This document shows positions 12,401 to 23,208 of a DNA stretch of 64,000 bases, in pieces. Below the pieces are notes generated by a model. The model did no database searches and was not told where the DNA came from. It was given only the letters and a program-made list of their open reading frames with translations. Source of the DNA: Hysterangium stoloniferum (lineage: Eukaryota > Basidiomycota > Agaricomycetes > Hysterangiales > Hysterangiaceae). A program made the position numbers and the translations under genes. Location of the stretch: the NCBI GenBank assembly GCA_015178975.1, contig WHVD01000042.1, positions 301,501 to 365,500 on the forward strand, read 5' to 3'. Within the stretch, counting starts at the first letter, position 1. Each line of letters starts with the position of its first letter.

Positions 12401-12779
12401 CTTGCTGCAGTGACAGACACAGATGTGGTGAGATGATATGATATTATGATTGATTTATTCAAGGCTGGAGCTGAGCTCCTTATATACATTTTAGTCTGAG
12501 ACATTTAGAAGATTCTAGAAGATTTAATGATGTCATTCTGGGAGGAGTGATGTCATTTAGAATTTTCTAGAATTTTCTAGAGCATTGTGGAAGTTCTAAC
12601 TACTTCTAAGACACTATAGAATATTCTTGGCATAATGGAACATTGTAGAATTTTATAGAATATTCTATAATATTCTATCTAATATTAGTACCTATTAACT
12701 AATGTTCCATTGGAAGCCACTGGAATGTTCCAGAGAGTTTCCTGTTTTTGTTGCAGTAGCATATATGATGACATAATGC

Positions 12780-12950
12780 TCTCGCGCCTGTGCGCGCGCA
12801 TGACACCCTTCGCGTCTTGTGACTGTCACGCGTTGTGACAGTCGCGCGCCTGTGTGACCGTCGCGCGCCTCTGTGACCGTCGCGCGCCCTTGTGACAACT
12901 GTCACCTGTTATGACGGTTGTCACTCGTTGTGACGATTTTCCCGCGCGCC
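12780..12950. repeat. CpG-rich 19-20 bp repeats within the 1.93-kb LTR
   Basis: Repeats built from TGTGAC(C/A)GTCGCGCGCC. This is the most CpG-rich stretch of the element and stands out from its AT-rich surroundings. Confidence 0.6.
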
Positions 12951-13376
12951 GTGTAATAAACGCCAGGCCGGTTTTATATTATTATATAATTATTATATTT
13001 ACTTTTAGTTAGTTATAAATATAATATTTTATTATAAAAATATATATATTTCGCCTTGATAATGTGCAAGTATTTCAAATCGCGTTTTGTCAGCGTCGGA
13101 GTTTGAAATATCATGTGAATGTCACATGATTACTCGCGCGTTGTGAATAAGCGCTGAGTTGCCGACATATTAATCAAAAAAGAATAAAAAGTAGAAATTC
13201 AATAACTTGCTCAATTTATTAGATAAAAATACAAAATAAATTGTATAAATTCAAGATAAATCAAACAAATATTGTACAATTTAATCGTCGCAATATAACT
13301 ACATTTGAATATTTATTTTCGCAATTTGTTAGGGGAAATTGTTTAAAAATTGGAAAAAACTTAGAAATACATAACA

Positions 13377-14341
13377 AGGATTCGCACGAATATTTGTCAA
13401 ACAGGTAGCAAGCCCCTTCGGACTGCCCTCTCGAATAATCTGTGACCGGGATAAGAGATGGACCTGCAGGTTTTGGCGGGAAGTCTGTAAGATCTATGGT
13501 ACCACCCTTGCGGTATCTTCGGCTCATCATCCTCAAACGGATGGGCAAACGGAGAATATGAACGTGACCATAGAACAGATGCTTCGAGCCTATTGTGCCT
13601 CTGCTAAGGAAAGCTGGTCCCAGTGGATTGAGGTAGTTGTTCACGCATACAACTCGACTGTTCACAGTTCCACAAACTACGCCCCAGCCTTCTTATTAAT
13701 GGGATACCTCCCAAGAGGAATGTCTCGAGTTCTAGGAGGTGACGAGCCCCCTAGTTCCTAGAGAACTATCAGACAGCCCTATGGCCGACCAATGGATCCT
13801 CGAGCTAGAAAATCATCGGCAGATGGCGCGGGATTCCATTGCTCGAGCCCAAGAGATTCAAGCACGAGCGTATAACAAGAAGCAAAGACCTGTAGAAGAT
13901 ATCTCTGAGGGAGACTTTGTATTGGTGAACCCCCACTCCCTCGAACTGGTGGAAGTCAAGGGAACGGGGAAGAAACTAATACAAAGACGGATTGGACCAT
14001 TCGAGGTCCTTGAGAAATTGAACTCTCAAGTATTTAGGCTTAAGATTCCCCCGGAGTATCCTATGCATCCAGTCATTAATCGGGATCATCTGCGGAAATA
14101 TCAACCCTCTCCTTCCAAGCTAGGTCCAAGACCCCAACTTGAGAACCTAAGAGAGTTGAAATCAGATCATGAAGAATATGAAGTCGAAGCTATTGTTGGA
14201 CATAGGAAACAGCGAAATCGTCTGCTATTTAGGGTGCGCTGGAAAGGTTATGGACCCGAGGAGGATTCGTGGTTAAGCAGCACTGACCTTAGAAATGCTC
14301 CGGCACTTCTGAGGGCGTACAAGGCGCTGTTCAACATTTAA
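13377..14341 (+). pseudogene. Gypsy pol part 2: integrase C-half and chromodomain
   Basis: Coding resumes after the solo LTR. The second catalytic Asp is in CDRDKRW (GAC 13444-13446) and Glu in HHPQTDGQTENMN (GAG 13552-13554), giving D-35-E spacing. A one-base shift near 13740-13760 moves to the frame of 13739-14341, which carries the integrase C-terminal domain (GPFEVLEKLNSQVFRLKIP, HPVINRDHLRKY) and a chromodomain at about 14176-14325 (EYEVEAIVGHR, RVRWKGYGPEEDSWL). The chromodomain places the element among the chromoviruses, which are thought to be guided to histone-marked chromatin. The stop is TAA 14339-14341. Confidence 0.92.
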
Positions 14342-14689
14342 CGGGATATATGCGCTCAAGGAATCATCTATTCCCTCTCTTTTGTAACTTCCTTTCAGAA
14401 ATATCTCAGTTATTCGGTGAGCCATCTCGTTGGCTTTTATTCTTTTTCATTTTTCTATCCCTTCGGTCGATTGGGACAACCATTAATTGGCAGCAGACAC
14501 ATTTCCCCAAAACCCGGCCACAATTAATGAATTTTATTTAACGACCAACCGAGCGGAGTTTCAATTCAATATATAAAAAAAAAAGTACACGTAAATTCGC
14601 ATAAACTTTCTTTATCTTTCACACCACATCCTTCACCTATCTACAGCCCTTCCCTCTATCTTCAACTTCACCACTTTTATCGTGCTATA
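14342..14689 (+). promoter_or_regulatory. Spacer with promoter-like features before the extra ORF
   Basis: The 348-bp gap between pol and the third ORF holds a TATA-like ATATATAAAAA at 14569-14580, then a strongly pyrimidine-rich leader (14605-14685, CT and CAC runs) directly before ATG 14690. This arrangement, TATA about 115 bp before the start plus a CT-rich start region, is typical of fungal pol II promoters, so the ORF may have its own transcript. This is inference from composition only. Confidence 0.5.
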
Positions 14690-16734
14690 ATGCTCCCTTT
14701 CCAACAAAACAAGCAAGTCCTCCCTAAGTTCAAAAAGGTCCCGCGAGCCCTGACAGCCAGTACATCCACGACCGGCGGGGGATTCATCACCTGCATACCT
14801 CGTACAGACAATGTCGAGAGCAATTGGGGTACCCAAGAATCAACCCCCCTGTCGACTTTCTCCTTTGGTGATGAGCCGGGGAAAAATACCGGTACGGATT
14901 GGAGCAAGCCGTTAGGCCCCTCCGTCAGACCGTCATCTGAGGAAGTTGCTGCTAGCATGCGGAAGCAGGAAATGTTCATGGAAGAACACAACGCAAGGAG
15001 ACTCACCCGCAAAAGAGAAAGGTGTGCTGAGTATAGAAGTCAACAGGAGGCGAGGGGAGCAAGAGAAGGAGTCCCCTCCAAGCGGCAGCGGTGTGAGTAC
15101 AGAGCGCAATGCGGAAACAGAGCTTCCGTGCCGATCCTTCCCCCCACGGGAGAGAAATGGGCCGACTTCGCGGAGACCAATGATAGCGAGGGTGGGACGC
15201 CTTGTATTAGGACGACGGGAACCAAGAGCTGGAAGGAGAAGGAGGGTACCATCTTTTACGACTGGGAGCTACTTCGACACATTAAGTTGCAACACATAGT
15301 TCTTACCCGAGGGGACGGTCAAACGCTGCCCCAACAAGAAAAGGGATACCGTAGGGGACCAATTGAGTTTTCCTCAGACGAGGATGAGGAGGAGGACGAG
15401 AACAGGAATGGCATGTATAGCATCCGATCTCTGGGAGAGGATTGCCATGAAGGGTTCCTTCTCCCGTCTAAAGTTCATTTCGTAACCAGCGACCCCAACC
15501 AAAGACAAACGCGGAGACAGTCATCCAGAGTATGGAGGGGTCACCGCCCTAGTCAACAGTCACTGGAACGCGAACCTTCCACGATTCCGGTCCCACATCT
15601 CCCGCCAACGTCGAGGCCCTTCCCATCATTCACCCTACACACACTCCCTCAGCCCCAATTCTAACGCCTCATTTACCTCCCGCTTCAAAAGCTGTACCAG
15701 TCCCAACCTCACTTGGGATGTCGAGGCCCCCTCCCATCCTTCACCCGACACACACTCCCTCAGCCCAACGCAAACCTTCCCCAATTCTGGCGCCTCGTCT
15801 CTCTCCCTCCCCGAAAGCTATACCGGTACCGACCCAACTTCCACCGTCACCGGGTATCCCTCCCGACTCTCCGTATTCATATTGCGTGTCCTTGGGTAGC
15901 CCTATCCAGGACCTTCCACCAGAGCGAATGGATGTCGATTTGGACCCCCCTACACCGGACGTCATCGATCCCCTGGCAAGCAGAAAGGTGAAGGAGATGC
16001 AGAAAGCCACCACTCCTCTCCGAGAACAATCCCCTATTCCCGTTCTTGACAGCCCGGTTCCCCTCACTGAGCCCGTATCCACAATTTTCTGGATGCAAGT
16101 AGCTGTCAACTACCCTTCCGAACAGTTTCCTGTCAGAAGGGTGCTATCAGAGCTCGTGCCAGTACTTCAGCAACCGGTCCTTCAAGGGAGCCTCAAGGGT
16201 TGTTGCGGTCTGGCTCCGTTGTCGGAGATAATGGAGGATTTCTATCTCTCCTTCGAGGATCTCGCAGAGGGGAAGAACTTTGCACGAGCAGCACAGGAGA
16301 TTAAACTCTCTACGTTCCGGCACATCATAGTGGAGCTTCACCGTCTGCCCCCAGACTCAGCGAATGTCCTCTCTATTGCTGGCTTAGTAGATTTACTCGA
16401 GGCCCTCGTCCTGACGCCTCCCACAGAGACCACCATGCAACCACACGTTCCTGCCCTACTGCCCGCATCTTCGTTTCCCCTCCCCAATGCTCCTCTTCTC
16501 GCACGGATTTCCGCTCCGCCGGTTAGTGTCCGCGCAGTCGTTCATTGCAGAGAGAAAGCCTACAGACGATGGGCCGACTCCTTGTACAGGAATTCTAGTG
16601 ATTTGACTCGGGCGAGAATAGCTGAATCCTTCAGAGTAAAAAGGGAACGATGGGGAAACCTCATTTTGGACCTTGGGGGATCCTCACAGGAAGCTTGGGG
16701 CGGCGTCCCAGATGCTCTTCAACACCTAGTATAG
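14690..16734 (+). pseudogene. Extra 3' ORF of the gypsy element (about 680 codons, one frameshift)
   Basis: The first part is open from ATG 14690 to 15664. A second frame, open through 15660 and carrying ATG 15718, runs to TAG 16732-16734. The switch falls in a roughly 108-bp tandem duplication (15611 and 15719 onward), so one indel split a single ORF. Visible features: a Lys/Arg-rich N-terminal third (RRLTRKRERC, PSKRQR, a possible nuclear signal), an acidic patch (SSDEDEEEDEN, about residue 225-240), a long Pro-rich middle (PTQLPPSPGIPPDSP), and a helical, charged C-terminus (CREKAYRRWADSLYRNSS). No membrane segment or signal peptide is visible, so it is not an envelope-like protein. I do not recognise the family. 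It lies between pol and the 3' LTR on the sense strand and ends 25 bp before the LTR. Confidence 0.7.
15611..15830 (+). repeat. About 108-bp tandem duplication inside the extra ORF
   Basis: Starts TCGAGGCCC at 15611 and again at 15719. The copies share the CCATC-TTCACCC, CACACACTCCCTCAGCCC and CCCAATTCT blocks. It encodes two versions of a Pro-rich segment and is where the reading frame breaks. Confidence 0.75.
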
Positions 16735-16759
16735 CACATCCCTTCGAACTGGGGGGCAC

Positions 16760-17405
16760 TGTAAAGGGTATGCATATATGCATACCTGGACTAAGGAATA
16801 ATAACTGGATTATAGTACTTTATTATTTACCTTTTATTTTCTTTCTTTATATTCTTTCTATATTTTGAGCACACCTTGATTTTGTAGTTCGAAGCTTTGT
16901 GTATACGTATGGGCACTCTCGGCGCCAAAAGAGACAGACAACTTTTACCCAGCAGACACCACCTCGTAAACGACCCAGACGTCGAATAGCGAGAGGTGTC
17001 AAGGGTAACGTTTCAACTACCTTTAAAAGGTAGTATTCTCTTGCGTACTAACGTACTTCGGACTCGAACCGCGAAGGTCGAGTTCCAATCTAAGGTCTTT
17101 GCGCTAGTCGACATTATAGTCGACTCACGCTATTATTTCTTTACTCTAGATATTCAACTTCGCGTTGATTATCTACTTTACATCTAGCTGCAAGTTGTAC
17201 CGTGAAGGTCAACTCTTTTATTCTTTCATTCTAGCCGTCAAGAGCAACTGTACAGCTGCTCTTGTGACGCATAGCGTGTCTTCTTACTAGTACAGCTTGT
17301 CTAGTAATCTACGGTATTGTACTGTACAGTCAATATCTGCTAATAGTAGTTGAATAGACACTATTCTTCGTATATCGAACGGTCAGAATCTATCGACTCT
17401 TCACA
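16760..17405 (+). repeat. Gypsy 3' LTR
   Basis: 646 bp, TG...CA, preceded by the G-rich tract CTGGGGGGCAC at 16750-16759. Four differences from the 5' LTR. Confidence 0.95.
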
Positions 17406-18357
17406 CTTCCCTAGCTTGCTCCCATATCCAAAGTTGAGGAAAGGCATCACTTTTAGCTTTCAATAATATAGTCCAAACAAAACTTGTATAGTTGTCAACT
17501 ATATTCATGACATAGTTATTTCCAGTTCGTGAAGTTATAGCCTGTGGTCCTGAGAGATCTATCCAAACTTTCTCTAATCTCCTTGTCACCCTATGCCCCA
17601 ACCCACTTTCACATACTTTTGGAACTGGGGATTTTGTCTGTTTTCCAAGGATGCATGAATCACACTTCCAGGGAGCTGAAGTGGGGGAGGACTGCACACC
17701 TTCTAGAAGGCCACTTTTGAACATGTCATTAATAGATTTATAGTTTTCATGTCCAAGGAGGCAGTGCCAAGTATCAAGGGTAGGCATATTTTGAGTGATG
17801 AGTGTGTGCTCTGCAAGTGTGGAGTGGAGAGATAGCATGTAGAGATTTTTGTGGGGGAGTAATGAGCCACAAGCTATTATAGTGTTAGATAATTTCCTAC
17901 TGAGCCAACATGATTGATCATTGAAGTGTGTGATGATATTGGAATCCCAGGTTAAGCAACGAATTGATGTAAGATGCACTGTGGCATCTGGTATGTAAGC
18001 ACATCTCAGAGTATGATGGATGTTCCACAGCCTATACACATTTTGATGACACCAATACCAATGGCCCAGATAAGAGAACCTCCTAATCCCCTTACAGAAC
18101 AAGGGGTAATGGCTCTTAAAGTAAAAAATTAGTTTGATCTGGTGATATGTGTATGGTGGCACCAGTGTCCAGCCAGAAGGGATAGATTTTGGTGGAAATT
18201 GGGGTGTGTTTCAATTGTGACAGTGGTTTAACGGTTGATGTGTTCAATACTGTAGGGTGCATGTGGCTGTTCTTGGTCCAATCAACAGTAGTCTTCAACT
18301 CCTCCTCAAGGACAAGCCAACCATCATACTTGATCTGTTCTAGCACAAGAGGGGATG
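17406..18357 (-). pseudogene. Copia protease, GAG-pre-integrase and integrase N-half
   Basis: Minus strand. The protease-like motif FWLDTGATIHIS is near 18180-18140. The pre-integrase zinc finger is at 17790-17630 (WHCLLGHE ... CDSCILGKQTKSP). The integrase core start is at 17580-17480 with WIDLSGPQ (first Asp) and NIVDNYTSFVW. Coding is cut at 17411 by the gypsy insertion and continues at 4255. At the upstream end it is cut by the solo LTR 18358-19598. A frame change near 18150 makes it non-functional. Confidence 0.85.
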
Positions 18358-19598
18358 TGTAATGTATTCAGGGGTTTCTCTTAGATAGCTCAATATATAC
18401 TATAGTGTCACAGAGCTTCAACAATAAAAAAAGCAAAGGTCCAGTAATTTAAATACTGATAGATTAATGAGCTGCGCTATGAAGCTTAAACAACTCAAAT
18501 CAATGCTTATTTTGATTATTGAAAGGTTCAATAGAACAATATATGACTCTTTTAGCAAATAAAAGAACTATTCCTTGAGAATAGGGGCTAGAAGCTGAGT
18601 ATATGCACAGTAACTTAGCAGAGACTTGATATAAAGCTTCAGATTCTTGTATGCTTATTTGTACTATTAATAGTTATTTAACAAGGTGTTAAGTATTTTA
18701 TTAATAGAGAAAGTAATTTGTATTGGATTATTTGAGTGCTTGTACTTGATTAATTCAATAAACTTAGGGCTGGGCCTTGAATAATCTAGTATTGGCAGGG
18801 AATTTCAGTAAGGATACTTAGATACTTATCAGGTTTATTATGTAATTAATAAGCCTAAAGGGTAGCTGTGAGGCTGGGGGAACTTAGATGATTAGCTAAG
18901 TTCAAGAGTTGCTGACAAAGATTCAAGATTCTGCAAGTGTAGGTGCTTGCAGTTAGTGTATCAGACTAAGGCTATTATTGTCCTTAGGATGATTAGATAA
19001 GCTTCTGAGCTGTGCAGTAAAATATGTGTGATAGATTGATTTTATTGGAAACTTGGCCCTCCTTATATACATTTTGATAACTAAATATTTAATCATTTAT
19101 TTACTTTATGAGGTCATTATTTAGGTCATAATGACCTCATATTCTACTTATTTTTTACCCTTTATTTACCATGTGATTCCAATCTCTGAGACAAGAGTTC
19201 CAACCTTTGGCTTGAACATGAAGGTTCAAGGCTGCGTTCCCGGAATGGAAGCATTTGATGAGTAGGCGGAATCAAATTATGACTCGAGTAAGTCGTTACA
19301 GTCACATTCGTGACTTGTGTGATATCCCGATGCTGAAGGCTTATCTAATACGTGACGTGACTCCAAAAATGTGCACAATGTGCCGAAAAGCAATAACTAA
19401 GTAAATAAAATATAAATAATTAGTTAAAAATTATAATAAAATAAATAAGATATAATAGCATTATATGTGCTCATATATGCTATTATTTTGCGAAGTTAAA
19501 AGGAATTAGGCCTTATATTTCACAATAAAAATATAATAAAAATACAATAAATCTGAGAAAATATTAAATAATTCACAGAAAATTAAGAGAATATTATG
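18358..19598. mobile_element. Solo LTR inside copia gag-pol
   Basis: Starts TGTAATGTATTC. The flanks ggatg (18353-18357) and agatg (19599-19603) match at four of five bases, and removal rejoins the copia frame. The first 836 bp (to TGAGACA, 19193) are the reverse complement of 60690-61515. The rest (19194-19598) resembles in layout the 1.93-kb LTR, and both contain CCTTATATACATTTT. The 3' end reads ATTATG rather than ATTACA, so the right boundary is less certain. Confidence 0.6.
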
Positions 19599-19603
19599 AG
19601 ATG

Positions 19604-20665
19604 AGGCTGATACCTCACAGGCCGACAATGCTCTCTCAGAAGTGGAGGTGACATGTCCCACAAAGTCAGTGGAGGCAGGCTTTGGGGTAGATAAGTCAGA
19701 AGTGTCCATTTGAGTGATGTAAATATGACCATCAGCCCCTTGGATACACACAGGAATCTTCATTGTAGGGGTTAATGCTGGAGTAGTGGAGGTAGGTGGA
19801 GAATGGATGATCCTTGATGGTTTAGCCCCCCGGTTCTGTTGCCTGGCCAGCTTGGACTCTTCAATAGTTTTGCCAGCCATTCCACTGCCTGGTGCAATAC
19901 AGTAGTCAACTGTATGGCGGTGCTTTTTGCAATTGGAGCAAACAATTGAAGTGTTGGGTTTGGATATGGCGGCAAGAGCGATGGAGTCACCTACAGTGGA
20001 ATTTTTGTTACTAACTGGGGTCATAAGAGCTTGTTGGCTGTCTAAGTAGGAACATAGTTGGGTAGAGGTAAACGGGTTGGACTTGGTGGATTGAGTGATG
20101 TCATGGGTGATGATAGAATGGAGATGTTGGAAGTTGGTGCCCAAAGCATTGAGAAGAGCAATGCATTTAAAGAGGTCATGGGAAATTTCACCCATATCGT
20201 AGGCACGGTCGATCATAGTGCAGATGGTTTTGGCAGTTGTGGGTAGAGGTGTGCTGTGGGAAAATTAAGCGAGTAGGGCATTTTGCAGTAATTGGACCTG
20301 TCAGATGGGTCCCTCACTCTTGTGGTGAAGTTGTAAAGCATCCCAACAGGCCTTTGCCCCAAGGTCCAGGTCAATGTACTCCCATTCCAAGGCCTCAAGG
20401 GTGGATGCAATAAGAGCTGCAGTGAGGGAGTTGTTACTTTCCCAGTTGGTCTGAGCACGAGGGCAGTCAAGACCTGGCTGAGGGATAAGTCCCTTGCATA
20501 GCCCTGGAAACCAGTAAGAGTGAGGAATAAGGTGGCAGTACAAAGCCATGGTTGATAGTTGGACTGGAGCTTGTCTAGCTTCAGCCCAGAGTAAACGATG
20601 TTGGTGTGGAGTGCTGTGATGGATGGAGCAAGGTCATCTGTAGAAGTTGTTATAGAGGAAGCCAT
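19604..20665 (-). pseudogene. Copia gag (frameshifted)
   Basis: Starts at ATG 20665 (MASSITTSTDDLAPS), 66 bp downstream of the primer site. Homology then shifts through three frames (20665-20440, 20549-20301, 20216-19604), so at least two indels are present. Recognisable parts are the gag core (DLGAKACWDALQLHH, RAYDMGEISHDLFKCIALLNAL) and a CCHC zinc knuckle CSNCKKHRHTVDYC at about 19950-19905. The C-terminus is cut by the solo LTR at 19598. Confidence 0.85.
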
Positions 20666-20730
20666 GTAAAATAGAGAATGGAATTGCAATTTTTAATTCA
20701 TCACAAGGTATAGTCAGCTTATACAGATGA

Positions 20731-20746
20731 GTTGGGGCCCATAACC
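20731..20746 (-). promoter_or_regulatory. Copia primer-binding site
   Basis: Directly after the 5' LTR the minus strand reads GGTTATGGGCCCCAAC, complementary to the anticodon stem-loop of initiator tRNA-Met (GGGCCCAUAACC), the internal priming used by copia-type elements. The match is from memory of initiator tRNA sequences. Confidence 0.65.
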
Positions 20747-20935
20747 TGTTAAAAATTGCAACTAGTATTATCTCAGTCCCATATTAGGGACTGAGGTGTG
20801 GATGGTGTGGCCATACAGTTTAAATACTATGCAATGAATATGTGGAACAAAGGGATGATGTGTATCTTTGATCACATGTTCTAAAAATAGATGCCGATCA
20901 TCAAATCCATTGTTCGTGGTGTATACATTCCAACA
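20747..20935 (-). repeat. Copia 5' LTR
   Basis: 189 bp, TG...CA, matching 1381-1577, with atata on its outer side (20936-20940). Confidence 0.92.
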
Positions 20936-21017
20936 ATATATACTATATACTTTGGTAAATTCACTGAACCTAAAAACTATAAGTCAGTCTCCTTTTGCAA
21001 CCTTGCTGAATACTTAC

Positions 21018-22364
21018 TCATGGATCAATAATAACATCCTTTAACACTACATTTGCAGTCATATCAGTATCATGGAGTAAAATTTTTACTCTTCCCCAAT
21101 TTGTCCCTCTTGAAACACCAACATAAAACTGTCCATGTGAGAACACAGGACTATGCAGATCCAATCCAACTAATTTTAAAGATTGACCTTGTGACTTATT
21201 GATAGTCATAGAAAATGCTAGCCTGACTGGAAACTGCTGATGATGCAGTTCAAATGGCACTTGTTTTGTAGTTGGAATAATTGTTATTCGAGGGATGAAT
21301 GCCAGCTCTCCTGCTGAAGGTCCTGTAATGATCTTTACTTGAAGTACTCTGTGAGTCATTTGTATTAACCACAGTCTTGTTCCATTACAGAGTCCTTGTC
21401 CTGGATCCAAATTTCAAAGCAGCATCAATGGTACTCCAGGTTTCAAATGCAATTTACTTGGTGACAATCCTCCAAAGTTGACTGAGTTTAAGTACTCAGG
21501 AGGATATAATGTCTCATTGGCTCCATCTTTGACACTTCTGCACTGTGGTAGGTTTGCCCAATCCCTGGAAATTTTTCAAAGAGCATGTCATTGACTTGAT
21601 CTATATCTGAATTTCAAGGACAGAGAATAGCCCACTCCAAGAAAAACTCATCAGTAAGAGCCTCAGGATCATGTATGTTTGGATAAATAGTTGAGACTAA
21701 GTCATCTACTGTTGGTCCACATAGCATGTGTTCAGGGACTTTAAACATATGATTGAGGCATGTCCTTTCATGTCCAATATCCAAAATCCACTGAGCAAAA
21801 ACAACACTCTCTTGATCAGTAGGATCTACATGCATATTCTCAGTCAAAAACAGAATCTTGACATTGTGCCAAAGGTGAGACCATGAGATACATGCACCAA
21901 TAATATCTTCTTTTGAACCTTTAGGAATGACAGGCAATGTCTTTTTAAAGTCACCACCCCATACTACTGTAATGCCTCCAAAAGGAATATCCTTATTAAG
22001 GATATCTCTAAGACTCCAATCTACTGCCTCACAGGCAAAGCAATTCTGCATTGGAACCTCATCCCAAATAATAAGGCTGACCTCTTTCATTAAATTAGCC
22101 TTACATATCTGAGCCTTTCTTCATTGTACAGATGGATTTCTCATCAACTTCAAAGGGAATTTGAAACATACTGTGAGATGTCTGCCCACCACTCAGAATA
22201 AGTGAAGCAATGCCAGAGGAGGCAACAGAGAGTACAATGAGTCCTTTGCCTCTACAGGCATGTGCCAAAGTATTCCAAACAAATGATTTTCTAGTACCCC
22301 CAGGTCCATTTAAAAAGAAAAGCTTTCCATCTACTCCAGTTTCATGCCTTGCAATGATGGCATC
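21018..22364 (-). pseudogene. Helitron helicase domain, C-terminal half (broken)
   Basis: PIF1-type helicase of the Helitron. The Walker A motif reads GPGGTRKSF in 22406-22101 (usual form GxxGTGKT/S). Walker B is near 22070 (SLIIWDEVPMQNC). Later motifs follow: GDFKKTLPVIPKG, then in 21410-21018 PGQGLCNGTRLW, FPVRLAFSMTINKSQGQSL and GQFYVGVSRGT, hallmark Helitron helicase motifs. Frames change between 22101/22090 and 21614/21410. The stop after VIIDP is at 21018. The domain normally unwinds DNA during rolling-circle transposition. Confidence 0.88.
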
Positions 22365-23208
22365 TGTTAGGATACACACACAGGCCGGGTTTCTGGAGAA
22401 ACCCACGGGATATCCGGTAGGACTTGGCTTCAGCTTATAGGCTGCACCCTCACTAGATCGTGTTGTCCAATTTCAAACAGACGGATGGGGATCCCGGGGA
22501 GTCCGGGCGGGTTCGTGGGTCATAGGTTGTAAGTCGGGGGTCGTGGGTTGTAAGTCGGAGGTCGTGGGTCGTGAGTCAAGATAGTTGAGAAAGGAAGATG
22601 TGCCGGAGCCCATGGGCTCCGACTAGTGCGAGCGATGTGAATCAAGTAAGGTTTTAGAGCGGAAAATGTTATTAGATTACTGGGGGGAATCTAAGCTAAT
22701 TTTCTGACTGGATTGTACATATGTACAACATCTGCCAGTTTATATAGACCATGGAGTGAATGACATACCAAATCCAGTAATGGCGAAACGAAAACTAACA
22801 AAACATAAAACGGAACTAGTAAACACCAAATTGGTGTTAGGAACAGGACGGAACGGAGTGGAGTCCAAATCGTGACAAAGCATAACCCATAACGGGAAAT
22901 GGGGCGGGAGCGGAGTCCTAAATCGTGACAGGTCATTTGACTAAAATGGGAATGGGGCTCGATTAGAGCGGTGACGGGATTCTGAGCAGGGTCCGGTGAC
23001 TGGTGCGTGGGACGAAGACGGACATAGACAGAGACGGAGTCTGGGGGAAGTCCAGTGACTGATATGTGTCGTAATGAGGTCGAACGTAACAAGTCTTGAC
23101 GTAACGGAGTCCAGGTGGGAAATCCTATAAACAGACAATTGGTGCTTGTAGCGCATGGGGGCGTACGGGTTAGTGCCCGGAGTCTGGCGGGATTGTCCGG
23201 TCGTAACA
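22365..23208. mobile_element. Solo LTR in the Helitron helicase
   Basis: 844 bp, TGTTAGGATAC...GTCGTAACA, flanked by gcatc at 22360-22364 and 23209-23213. Same family as 62185-62999. It contains the shared motif GGCTTCAGCTTATAGGCTG at 22426-22444. Confidence 0.92.

Larger units (their letters stand above)
11445..13376. mobile_element. Solo LTR (1.93 kb) inside the gypsy integrase
   Basis: Starts TGTAATGTATT and ends AATACATAACA (imperfect inverted ends), and is flanked by aggat at 11440-11444 and 13377-13381; removing it and one aggat rejoins the integrase frame. No coding domain is seen inside. It holds a degenerate repeat at 12185-12400, a TATA-containing CTCCTTATATACATTTT block near 12476-12494, CG-rich repeats at 12780-12950 and AT-rich ends. 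It could also be a short non-autonomous element, but one LTR left by recombination is the simplest reading. Confidence 0.8.
4261..17405 (+). mobile_element. Ty3/gypsy chromovirus-type retrotransposon with an extra 3' ORF
   Basis: LTRs at 4261-4906 and 16760-17405 (646 bp each, four differences by eye, so a recent insertion) are flanked by cttcc at 4256-4260 and 17406-17410. A primer site starts one base after the 5' LTR and a G-rich tract precedes the 3' LTR. Gag and pol lie in one frame from 4983, interrupted by TGA codons at 6891, 7920 and 10584; two single-base shifts (near 11265 and 13745) and a 1.93-kb solo LTR (11445-13376) break pol. Order is gag, protease, RT, RNase H, integrase, chromodomain. 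A separate 2-kb ORF follows (14690-16734). Confidence 0.95.
1381..20935 (-). mobile_element. Ty1/copia LTR retrotransposon, carrying nested insertions
   Basis: The element has a 5' LTR at 20935-20747, primer site at 20746-20731, gag at 20665-19604, protease and integrase N-half at 18357-17406, and integrase C-half, reverse transcriptase and RNase H at 4255-1600, with the 3' LTR at 1577-1381. It is flanked by atata at 1376-1380 and 20936-20940. The domain order PR-IN-RT-RH is the copia order. Inside it sit a Ty3/gypsy element (4261-17405) and a solo LTR (18358-19598). The LTRs differ by about nine transitions and an 8-bp indel over 189 bp, so it is clearly older than the gypsy element it hosts. 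Confidence 0.9.

Noticed and set aside
12695-12905. Minus-strand frames over the CpG-rich repeat
   Set aside because: Arg/His-rich peptides dictated by the short repeat; no gene features.
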